A program made the translations under genes and the position numbers. A stretch of DNA of 15,940 nt from Desulfobulbus sp. Its GTDB lineage: Bacteria > Desulfobacterota > Desulfobulbia > Desulfobulbales > Desulfobulbaceae. The DNA is taken from NCBI GenBank assembly GCA_030602145.1, contig JAUWAH010000008.1, forward strand, positions 1-15,940. The letters run 5' to 3'. Within the stretch, counting starts at the first letter, position 1. Each line of letters opens with the position of its first letter. The notes under the pieces were generated by a model, which worked only from the letters and a program-made list of their open reading frames with translations, had not been told where the DNA came from and did no database searches. This document shows, piece by piece, positions 7,555 to 14,700 of this stretch.

Positions 7555-7568
7555 AAACCACGTGGTTT
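7555..7568. repeat. Perfect 14-bp palindrome upstream of lemA
   Basis: AAACCACGTGGTTT is a perfect dyad centred on CACGTG, 38 bases before the lemA start codon. Its size and position suit an operator for a dimeric regulator acting on the lemA-DUF2207 transcript. No regulator is encoded nearby, so the role is inferred only from symmetry and position. It could also form a small mRNA hairpin. Confidence 0.4.
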
Positions 7569-7589
7569 GATGGCAACAATAGTGGTTCC

Positions 7590-7612
7590 GGCACCGCCGG
7601 CGTGCCGGTGCC
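7590..7612. repeat. GC-rich stem-loop upstream of lemA
   Basis: GGCACCG (7590-7596) and CGGTGCC (7606-7612) form a perfect 7-bp stem with a nine-base loop. No T-tract follows in either direction, so it does not look like an intrinsic terminator. It may be a leader hairpin of the lemA transcript or a protein site. Confidence 0.35.
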
Positions 7613-7659
7613 AGGATTCCTCCGCGAGGGCGCGGATGCCGCCACCCGGTGGGAAGGAG

Positions 7660-7687
7660 AAAAAACGCCGAGTTTCAGGGCGTTTCC
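7660..7687 (-). terminator. Possible intrinsic terminator (minus-strand reading)
   Basis: AAACGCC (7663-7669) pairs with GGCGTTT (7679-7685) around a nine-base loop. Read on the minus strand the stem is followed by a run of six T (complement of A7660-A7665), part of which also pairs in the stem. It could stop minus-strand transcripts that run past the glycosyltransferase gene before they reach lemA. The stem is short, so the call is tentative. Confidence 0.4.
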
Positions 7688-7848
7688 TTGACCATCACCG
7701 CGCCCGGGCAAGGAAAACCATTGGCAGCCCTTGCAGATCCCGGTAGGATGGCGATGTTGGTTCAAGAGCAGGTCCATGGCCGCGGCCACCGCGACGGGAC
7801 AGTTCCTGAACACAGTGCCTGTTCCGAGCCCGTTGAGCATCGCCGATC

Positions 7849-8160
7849 ATGACCGAACACCACCACTCCGTGCAATCGCCGCAACCGCCAGCCGACGCCG
7901 ACCATGGCGAACGGCGGGTGGCCCGATCCGACCGGCGCACAAACAGGGACCGGCGCTCCGGTGCGGAAAGACGGCACGACAGCCGCCTGACGCCGGACAG
8001 TCGGCTACGCCCCCTGAAGAACTGGCTCAAATCGCTCGTTCACCCCCGCCTGGGTGTCGACCGTCGCAAGAGAGCCGATCGGCGTCAACATGAAGATCGG
8101 CGCCAGCAGCGGCCCTGCGCCCTGCTCACCCCCGAGGAAATCAACGATCTCCTCTCCTGA
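7849..8160 (+). CDS. Small Arg-rich protein with seven [DE]RR motifs
   Basis: This 103-residue, highly basic soluble protein does not match a family I can name with certainty. Its striking feature is periodicity: [DE]RR triplets start at residues 21, 28, 34, 40 and again at 71, 77 and 83, mostly six residues apart, in two blocks. The blocks are separated by a short amphipathic segment (LKNWLKSLVHPRLG). The C-terminus ends in LLTPEEINDLLS, which resembles the short N-terminal helix of FliM-type proteins (LSQEEIDALL). Codon choice for the many Arg residues is mixed (CGG, CGC, CGT, CGA, AGA, AGG), which argues for a selected protein pattern rather than a simple DNA repeat. No strong ribosome site is visible before ATG 7849. 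There is no signal peptide or membrane segment. Function is unknown. Confidence 0.65.
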   Translation: MTEHHHSVQSPQPPADADHGERRVARSDRRTNRDRRSGAERRHDSRLTPDSRLRPLKNWLKSLVHPRLGVDRRKRADRRQHEDRRQQRPCALLTPEEINDLLS

Positions 8161-8237
8161 ACCATCCCGTGCACCGGCAGCGCCCACCCGCGCCCTCCAC
8201 CCGATTTCCCCGGACCAAACGATGAGAGGTCTCCCCC

Positions 8238-9371
8238 TCAGGGCTCTGCGGGGGGGTGAATGCCGTGGCGGCCGTACACCTCCACCACGATATCGACCAT
8301 GTGGCGAAGTCCGTAGTGACCGGCGATGAGGTCATGCTGGAGCGCCATCCGGGCCGGATCGCGCCGGGGCAGGGCGGCCAGTTCGGCAAGACCTCGACAG
8401 GCACCGTCCACGTCGTCGTACTCGACCAGGCGGCAATCCTCGACCAGGCGCAACGGCTCCATGGTGGACGGAATGCGGCAGGCGAGCACGGGCAAACCAT
8501 TGAGCAGGCCCTGGATCAGGGACTGGGACACGCCTTCGGCCTCAAAGGAAGAAAAAAAGCAGAGGTCGAAGGCGCTGAAAAAATGTTCGGGATGTTCCTG
8601 GTGACCGGCGAAGATCACCCGGTCCTCGACCCCGAGTTGGCCGACCAGCGCCTGCAGGGCCGGCAGGTCGCCGCCGTCGCCGACGAGCATGAACCGATAG
8701 GAGGGGGGCATGGACGCCGCAGTCCTGATGATGAACGGATGCCCCTTGTAATGGCGGAGAAACGAGACGTTGCCAACCAGAACAATGTTGTCTCCGATGC
8801 CGTAGCGGTCGCGGATTTCACGGCGATGCTCCGGCGAATAGCGGAATCGGGCCTCGTCGTTGCCGGTCGAAGCCACCACCATTTTTACGGGCGGGACGCC
8901 CTGGGTGGCCAACTGATCGGCGATCGACTGGCTGCAGGTCAGGATGACCTGGGGAAACCGGTAGCTGAAGGAGGAGGAAATCGGGGCGAGCACATGCCGG
9001 GTGCGGACGATCAGCGGCACCCCGCAGAGTCGACCGATGATTCCGGCCATCCAGGAATCCTCCGAGGAGTGGGTGTTGAGCACCGTCGGCCGGAGCCGGC
9101 GGATCAGGCGGAAGACCTCCAGCCAGGAGCGGGGATTGAGCTTGGCAAAGGCGGAAACCCCGTGGACGGGGAAGCCCTCGGCCGCACCCCGCCGGGCCAG
9201 CTCCGCGTCGAAGGGCACGATCAGGGCGACCCGGAAGCCGAGTCGGCGCATCTCCCGGAGTTCGGTCAGGACGCGAATCTCCTGTCCGCCCCAGGCACGG
9301 CTCCAGTCGGTGTGGACCACCAGCGGAGGCGGCTTGTGCGGTTCCCCGGTCCGGCTGCTCTCCTGTTCCAT
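8238..9371 (-). CDS. Glycosyltransferase, GT-B fold, GT4-like
   Basis: This 377-residue cytoplasmic or peripheral enzyme is predicted to transfer a sugar from a nucleotide-sugar donor, probably in lipopolysaccharide or exopolysaccharide assembly. N-terminal acceptor-domain features include WGGQEIRVLTELREMRRLG (27-45) and LNTHSSEDSWMAG (98-110). The C-terminal donor domain begins with VLVGNVSFLRHYKGHPFII (197-215), then LVGDGGDLPALQALV (229-243). The GT4-like signature EAEGVSQSLIQGLLNGLPVLA is at 277-297, with Glu277 in the EX7-type position but Gln rather than Glu at the usual second site. ATG 9371 is used; a GGAG lies 11 bases upstream, somewhat far, so a start at an earlier in-frame ATG is possible. 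It stands alone, between a tRNA and a convergent small gene, so the substrate cannot be inferred. Confidence 0.88.
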   Translation of the reverse strand: MEQESSRTGEPHKPPPLVVHTDWSRAWGGQEIRVLTELREMRRLGFRVALIVPFDAELARRGAAEGFPVHGVSAFAKLNPRSWLEVFRLIRRLRPTVLNTHSSEDSWMAGIIGRLCGVPLIVRTRHVLAPISSSFSYRFPQVILTCSQSIADQLATQGVPPVKMVVASTGNDEARFRYSPEHRREIRDRYGIGDNIVLVGNVSFLRHYKGHPFIIRTAASMPPSYRFMLVGDGGDLPALQALVGQLGVEDRVIFAGHQEHPEHFFSAFDLCFFSSFEAEGVSQSLIQGLLNGLPVLACRIPSTMEPLRLVEDCRLVEYDDVDGACRGLAELAALPRRDPARMALQHDLIAGHYGLRHMVDIVVEVYGRHGIHPPAEP

Positions 9372-9475
9372 GCGGGAAGGTCTCCAGATGCCCGCCGACG
9401 GCATAGAACCGGCCGTCATCCTGCGCGGTCGATCGGCATCGCTGCAGAGGGCGCATCGACCAGATCGTTTTCTTG

Positions 9476-9506
9476 ACAAGGGAGTCAACCGGGTCACTCC
9501 CCTTGT
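9476..9506. terminator. Stem-loop just after tRNA-Arg 3' end
   Basis: ACAAGGGAGT (9476-9485) pairs with ACTCCCCTTGT (9496-9506) with a single bulged C and a ten-base loop. It begins four bases after the encoded CCA of the minus-strand tRNA, so it may act as a transcript end or processing hairpin. The minus-strand side lacks a T-tract, and the plus-strand side is followed by TTATT. Intrinsic termination is therefore uncertain. Confidence 0.4.
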
Positions 9507-9510
9507 TTAT

Positions 9511-9587
9511 TGGCGCGCCTGGAGGGATTCGAACCCCCGGCCCTCGGATTCGAAGTCCGATGCTCTATCCAGCTGAGCTACAGGCGC
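9511..9587 (-). tRNA. tRNA-Arg(UCG)
   Basis: A complete 77-base cloverleaf is readable on the minus strand. The acceptor stem GCGCCTG/CAGGCGC is perfectly paired. The D arm is GCTC/GAGC, and the anticodon stem TCGGA/TCCGA holds loop CTTCGAA. The variable loop is five bases, and the T arm GGGGG/CCCTC holds loop TTCGAAT. The discriminator G and CCA are encoded. The anticodon TCG reads CGA and, with wobble, other CGN arginine codons. A sigma-70-like promoter lies just upstream. Confidence 0.97.
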
Positions 9588-9599
9588 GTGAAGAAGGCT

Positions 9600-9620
9600 G
9601 TACAATGGCGGGCATTGTAC
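9600..9620. repeat. Inverted repeat over the tRNA-Arg promoter
   Basis: GTACAATG (9600-9607) and CATTGTAC (9613-9620) are perfect inverse copies with a five-base GC spacer. The arrangement places a TACAAT hexamer on each strand. It covers the -10 box and the expected start site of the tRNA gene. It could be a regulator site or a 5' leader hairpin removed by RNase P processing. Confidence 0.5.
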
Positions 9621-9643
9621 CCGGAAAGGGTCGGCGGCGTCAA
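9614..9643 (-). promoter_or_regulatory. Sigma-70-type promoter for tRNA-Arg
   Basis: On the minus strand TTGACG (9643-9638) and TACAAT (9619-9614) are separated by 18 bases, and the tRNA starts about 26 bases after the -10 box. The -35 overlaps the stop codon of the DUF309 gene. The -10 box sits in one arm of an 8-bp inverted repeat. The match and position make this the clearest promoter in the window. Confidence 0.7.
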
Positions 9644-10203
9644 CCTTGCCGTGCCTCCTTGGCGGAGATCGCCTCGTTGAGCAACCGCGGCGGCGGCTGG
9701 TGGGGCGAACGGAGGCCGGCCACAAGCCGCTCCGGGTCGGTATGGACGGCGAGCCGATGGCGGTTGGCTTCCAGCACCGGCAAGGCCTTGGCCGCCATCT
9801 TGCCGGCCGCCTCGGCAAAGCCGAACTCCTGTTTGATGTACACCCCGGCGGCCCGAATCATCGCCTGGTAAAACAGCTTCTCCTCGCCTTGGGCACGCAG
9901 CCAGGCATGCTCAAGGATCTCGTGCACCTCGAAAAACAGGCCCAGGTCCCAGAGCACCAGCGCCTGGCGGAGCGGATCATGCTCGCCGGTCATCAGGTCA
10001 AGGAAATGCTGGTAGCGTTCCAGGCGGCTGTGGATGTAGGCGACCTGTTCCGGTCCCGGTTCGGAGGCGAGGAACCGGTCCGCGACCAGGCGGGCCGGCG
10101 CCAGACTGTGTTCGGCCATGCAGGCGAGCAGGGCTTCGGACAGGTCGTTGCGGATATCCCGGCTCACACGGTCGCGGAAGGGATCGAAGGGCTGCGGATT
10201 CAT
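9640..10203 (-). CDS. DUF309 domain protein
   Basis: This 187-residue soluble helical protein carries the DUF309 motif GLFFEVHEILEHAWLRAQGEEK (88 onward), with His94, Glu95, Glu98 and Trp101, then FYQAMIRAAGVYIKQ at 111-125. This is the family pattern of a helical bundle with a conserved HE-x2-E-x2-W. The biochemical role of the family is unknown. ATG 10203 is preceded by GGGAG about ten bases upstream. A longer frame to 10275 would add a Pro/Arg-rich leader with no support. It is divergent from the DUF1737-sbcDC operon, with 100 bases between starts, and its 3' end overlaps the tRNA promoter. Confidence 0.85.
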   Translation of the reverse strand: MNPQPFDPFRDRVSRDIRNDLSEALLACMAEHSLAPARLVADRFLASEPGPEQVAYIHSRLERYQHFLDLMTGEHDPLRQALVLWDLGLFFEVHEILEHAWLRAQGEEKLFYQAMIRAAGVYIKQEFGFAEAAGKMAAKALPVLEANRHRLAVHTDPERLVAGLRSPHQPPPRLLNEAISAKEARQG

Positions 10204-10303
10204 CTGTCGTTCTCCCGGCGGTCGGTGGTATAGTGGCCGAAGCCCCTGGCGGCGGCCGCCTGGCCGCGCACACACTCTTTTCTCCCATCCTTACGGTGAA
10301 ACG
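10204..10303. promoter_or_regulatory. Divergent promoter region, DUF309 / DUF1737-sbcDC
   Basis: This 100-base gap must hold the start signals for both directions. A TATAGT hexamer (10229-10234) on the plus strand is the best -10 candidate, and its reverse side reads as a TATACC-like hexamer for the minus strand. Neither has a good -35 partner. A GGCGGCCGCC-type dyad lies near 10241-10255. No LexA-like box was seen. Confidence 0.3.
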
Positions 10304-10504
10304 ATGCTTCTGTACAGTTGTATTACCGGTCCGGACGACGAAACCTTCTGCAAACGGGTCTCCGACAAGCTCAATCGCGGCTGGCGCCTCCACGGCGGTC
10401 CCACCCTCACCTTCGACGGCAAGACGGTGATTGCCGGCCAGGCCCTGGTCAAGGAGGTCGAGGGCGAAGAGTTCACCATGGAGACCAGGATCAGCACCTA
10501 CTGA
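10304..10504 (+). CDS. DUF1737 family small protein
   Basis: This 66-residue protein matches the DUF1737 pattern: a hydrophobic first strand (LLYSCITG), DETFCKRVSDKLNRGWRLHGGPTL in the middle with the conserved GW-x-L-x-GGP, and AGQALVKE near the end. Family function is unknown. ATG 10304 is the natural start because the fold begins there; the longer upstream frame runs antisense through DUF309. Only 11 bases separate its stop from the sbcD start, so the two are probably co-transcribed and may be translationally coupled. The ribosome site is weak (GGTGA). Confidence 0.82.
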   Translation: MLLYSCITGPDDETFCKRVSDKLNRGWRLHGGPTLTFDGKTVIAGQALVKEVEGEEFTMETRISTY

Positions 10505-10515
10505 CATCGGTCCGC

Positions 10516-11754
10516 ATGCGTTTTCTCCACACTTCGGATTGGCACCTGGGGCATCGCTTCCACGGCCGGCAACGGTACGAGGAGCAGGGCCGCTTGCTCG
10601 ACTGGCTGACCGGGCTGATCGAAGCCGAGGCGATCGACGTGCTCCTGGTGGCCGGCGACATCTTCGACACCACCGCCCCGGGCGGCCGCGCCCAATCGCT
10701 CTACTACCGCTTTCTCCACGGCCTGGCCGCCTCGTCCTGCCGCCATGTGGTGATCATCGGCGGCAACCACGACTCGCCCGCCCTCCTGGAGGCGCCCCGC
10801 GAACTGCTCCGCCGGCTGGACATCCATGTAGTGGGCCAGGCCGGCGACGACCCGGACAAGGAGGTGCTGATTCTGCGCGACGGCCGGGGACGACCCGAGA
10901 TGGTGGTCTGCGCGGTGCCCTTTCTCCGCGACCGCGATATCCGGCTGGCAACCGCCGGCGAAACCCTGGAGGACAAGGTGCGCAGGCAGCGCGAGGCGAT
11001 CGGGGCCCACTACCAAACCATCTGCGGGAGAGGCGAAACGATCCGCCAATCGCACGGCCCGGACCTACCCCTGGTGGCCATGGGCCACCTCTTCGTCGCC
11101 GGCGGCCGCACCGTCGAGGGCGACGGGGTCCGGGAACTGTCGGTCGGCGGCCTGGATCGGATCGACGGGGCCACCTTTCCGGCCTCGATCGATTACCTGG
11201 CCCTTGGCCACCTCCACCTCGGCCAGACGGTGGCCGGCGATCCTGCCCGCCGCTACTGCGGCGCGCCCCTGCCGATGAGTTTCGCCGAAGCCGGACGGCG
11301 AAAGGAAGTCCTGCTCGGACGCTGCCAGGGACGGCGGATCACGGTGGAGGCCGTCACCGTGCCCGCCTTTCAGCCCCTGGCCTCGTTGCGGGGCGACCTG
11401 AACCACCTGCTGCGGGGCATCGAGGTGTTACGGGCGGACAACAGTTCGGCCTGGGTCGAACTGCACTATGAGGGCGAGGCGGTGATCGCCGACCTGCGGG
11501 AACGGCTGATGGCGGCGGTCGACGGCTCGAACCTGAACGTGCTGCGCATCCGCAACAGTCGTGTCTACGACTATGTGCTGCGGCAGGCGCATGCGACGGA
11601 ATGTCTCGACGATCTCAGCGTCGACGACGTGTTCGAGCGCTGCCTGGAACACAACCGCATCGAGCCCGACCAGCGGCGGATGCTGCGCGAAGCCCTCGCC
11701 GAGATCACCGGGTCCCTGACCGATCGGGACGACGGGACGGAGCAGGACCCATGA
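10516..11754 (+). CDS. sbcD: Exonuclease subunit SbcD (Mre11-type)
   Basis: This is the 412-residue nuclease subunit of the SbcCD complex, which cleaves hairpin and protein-blocked double-strand DNA ends. All metallophosphoesterase motifs are visible: SDWHLG with Asp8 and His10, GDIFD with Asp48, GNHD with Asn84 and His85, MGHLF with His191, and GHLHLG with His232 and His234. The C-terminal capping and SbcC-binding region follows (from about 260). Length is close to E. coli SbcD (400). ATG 10516 is used because the protein begins MRFLHTSDWHLG directly; no strong ribosome site is present, consistent with coupling to the upstream small gene. The stop overlaps the sbcC start as ATGA. Confidence 0.96.
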   Translation: MRFLHTSDWHLGHRFHGRQRYEEQGRLLDWLTGLIEAEAIDVLLVAGDIFDTTAPGGRAQSLYYRFLHGLAASSCRHVVIIGGNHDSPALLEAPRELLRRLDIHVVGQAGDDPDKEVLILRDGRGRPEMVVCAVPFLRDRDIRLATAGETLEDKVRRQREAIGAHYQTICGRGETIRQSHGPDLPLVAMGHLFVAGGRTVEGDGVRELSVGGLDRIDGATFPASIDYLALGHLHLGQTVAGDPARRYCGAPLPMSFAEAGRRKEVLLGRCQGRRITVEAVTVPAFQPLASLRGDLNHLLRGIEVLRADNSSAWVELHYEGEAVIADLRERLMAAVDGSNLNVLRIRNSRVYDYVLRQAHATECLDDLSVDDVFERCLEHNRIEPDQRRMLREALAEITGSLTDRDDGTEQDP

Positions 11755-14700
11755 AAATCCTCGCCGTCCGGTTGCGCAACCTCAATTCGCTGACCGGTTC
11801 CTGGACCATCGATTTCACCGCGCCCGAATACGGGGCTGCCGGCCTGTTCGCCATCACCGGCCCGACCGGTGCCGGCAAGACCACCATCCTCGACGCCCTC
11901 TGCCTGGCCCTGTTCGCCCGCACCCCCCGATTGGGGCATGTCAGCAAGGGCAGCAACGAAATCATGGCCAGGCGGACCGGCGACTGTTTCGCCGAGGTCG
12001 AATTCGAAACCCTGCAGGGTCATTACCGCTGCCACTGGGCCCAGCATCGCGCCCGGCGCAGCCCCGGCGGCGACCTCCAGCCTCCCCGGCACGAGATGGT
12101 CGACGCCGCCAGCGGCCGGGTGCTGGAGTCGCGGAGCAAGGAGGTCATCCGGCTGGTTGAGCAGGTCACCGGCATGGACTACGACCGCTTCACCCGGTCC
12201 ATCCTGTTGGCCCAGGGCGATTTCGCCGCCTTCCTCGACGCCGACGCCGACCAGCGCGCCCCGATCCTCGAACAGCTCACCGGCACTGCCATCTATTCAC
12301 GCATTTCCGTGGCCGTCCACGAACGGACCAGCGAACAGCGGCGCCGGACCGCCCTGCTTGAGGAGGCCGTCGGCCGCATCACCCTCCTGAGCGACGAGGA
12401 GGAACAGGCGCTGACCGCCGCCATCGAGGAGGACACCATCACAGCCGGCGCCCTGCACCAACGGTTGAGCCGGCTGACCGAGTCCCTGCACCGGCTCGCC
12501 GCCATGCACTCGCTGCACGCGGACATCGAGGCCACCGATGGCCTGCTCGTTGAACTGGCCCATCGCCGGGAGGCAGCCGGCGACGACCTGATCCGCCTCG
12601 AACGCGGCCGCCGAGCCCAGACCCTGCTGGCCGAGTTCAGCCGCCTCCGCCATGTCCGCCAACGGCTGGCCGACCTGGAGGCCGGTGAGGCATCGGTACA
12701 GAGCGAGCTGGCTGGGCTGCGCCTCCACCACCAGCACATCGCCACCGAGCACGGCCAGGCAGTCCGGGCGGCGCAGGAAGCCGTGGCCCTGCGGCAGCGG
12801 GAAGCGGAGACGATCGCCCTGGTCCGGGGCCTCGATCTGCGCCTCCATGACCGGAAACGGGCCATCGACCAGCGGCTGGAGGCCCGCCTCCGGACGGAAC
12901 GGGAACGGACCGACTTGCTGCGGGGCCATGGGAAGCTGGAACGGCAACTGGCGGACATCGCCATCCAGCAGGAGCAGGTGGACCTCTTCCTGCATGACCA
13001 CGCCGCCGACGGCCTCCTGGTCGAGCATCTGGCCGGATTCCGCGAACGGTTGCACCAGGTGGCCGCCCGGGAAATCGATCTGGCCCGCCTGGTGCAGACC
13101 CGCCAGGACACTGCGGCGGCCCGGATCGAGGCGGAGCGGGAGATCGACCGCCTGGGCCGGGAGGAAACCCTGGCGGCGGCAGCGGTGGACGGACTGCGGC
13201 ACCGGGTGCAGGAGTTGGAGCAGGCCCGGGCCGAACAGCTCGAGGGGAGGGAGCCGGCCTTCTTTCGGCAACGGGTCGAAGAGGAGGAGGAGCGGCTGCG
13301 CAGCCTGGAGCAGGCCATGGACCTGCTGCGCCAACAGAGGATTCTGGGCGAGGAACAGACCGCCCGGGACGAAGCGCTCGGCCAGGCACGAGCCCGGCAG
13401 GACAAGGAGACAGCCGTGCTCGCCGGGCTGGAACATCGGGAGCAGGTCCAGCGGATGCTGGTGGAACGGTGCGAGCAGGCCAGGCAGTTGGCCCTGCGCA
13501 TCCGTAGTCTTGAGGAGGAGCGGGCGCAGTTGCGCGCCGGCACGCCCTGCCCGCTGTGCGGAGCCACCGACCACCCCTGGGCCGTGGATCTGCCGACGGT
13601 GGACGGGGAGGAGGCGGGGTTGACCCGGGCCCGGACCGACCTGGATAAGGTCCGGGCGGCCGTTGTCCGCAGTCGGGAAACCCTGGCCGGCCTGGCCAAG
13701 GAGATCGAGCATCTGGCCATGGCCCGGGCCCGGGGTGAGCGACAAGCGGCGGACCTGGCCCGGCGGTTGGACCTCATCACCCCCCTGCTCGAAGGGGGGA
13801 CGGAGGCGGAGCGGATGCTGGCCGAGGGGCGGGATCGGTGGCAGAGGCTGCGCGACCGGGTGCTCGCCGTGGAGCGACTGGACGAGGAGGAGCGCACGGC
13901 ACGAGGCCGCCTGGAGCTGGCCCTGGCCCAGCACGCCGAACGGAACGGGCAACTGCGGGCGGCCCGCCATGCCGGCGAACGGTTGGCCACCGAATGGACG
14001 CGGCTTGACCAGCAGGCGCGGGAAGCCGAGGGGCGAGTTGCGCAGCAGTGGGCGGAGCTGCATCTTGGCTTGCAGTCCCTGGGCATCGACGCCTGCGGGC
14101 CGGGGCAGGCCGACGCCCTGCTCCACCACCTGGAGAGCCGCCTGCGCGCCTGGAAGGAGCGGCAGGAACACGGCAACCGGCTGCGCAGCCAGCAGGCTCT
14201 CCTCGACAAGGAGCGGGACCGCCTGGCCCTGCGCAGCGCCGCCACCGACGCCACCCTGGCCCGGCTGGAGGCGGACCTCGCCGAACTGCACCGCGAGGCA
14301 GGCGACCTGCGGGACGAACGGCGGCGGCGGTACGAGGACCGCGATCCCGATGTCGAGGAGCAGCGGTTGAACGGCCTGGTCCGGGAGGCGGAGGCGCGGC
14401 AATCGACCATCGGAGCCCGGCTGACCGAACTCGACAAGACCATCCACGCCCGCGAGGAGCACCAGCGGCTCGGCGGCGAGGAGATGGCGGCCCTGCGTCC
14501 CCAATGCCAGACGTTGGCAAGTGAGCTGCTGGCCCGGCTGGTGCCGGTCGGCTTCTCGGATCTGGACGACCTGGAGGGCGCCCTGCTGCCCGCCGAAACC
14601 CTCGACCGGCTCGGCATTCTCGAACAGGAACTGGTGGCGGCCCAGACCGAACTGGCCGCCCGCCGCAGCGAGCAGACGGCTGCCCTGGCGCGGCTTTCGG

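Larger units (their letters stand above)
7518..7848. other. Intergenic region with several inverted repeats, no gene seen
   Basis: These 331 bases separate the divergent starts of lemA (minus) and the Arg-rich small protein (plus). I see no credible coding frame. The region holds a perfect 14-base palindrome (7555-7568), a 7-bp stem (7590-7596 with 7606-7612), a 6-bp stem (7621-7626 with 7631-7636) and a 7-bp stem beside an A/T run (7660-7685). Promoters for both neighbours should lie here, but no -35/-10 pair is convincing. TTGACC at 7688 and TTGCAG at 7731 lack good partners. Confidence 0.6.

Noticed and set aside
9473..9501. TTGACA on the plus strand next to the tRNA trailer as a -35 box
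   Set aside because: No -10-like hexamer follows at 16-18 bases and there is no plus-strand gene downstream; the bases belong to the trailer hairpin.
9511..9587. tRNA-Arg as a possible attachment site of an integrated element
   Set aside because: No integrase, no second copy of the tRNA 3' end and no change in gene character are visible on either side within the window.
9473..9871. Open frames through the tRNA whose products contain strings such as GIRTPGPRIRSPMLYP, DSNPRPSDSKSDALSS or APVAQLDRASDFES
   Set aside because: These are well-known false translations of tRNA genes. The sequence folds as a perfect tRNA-Arg on the minus strand.
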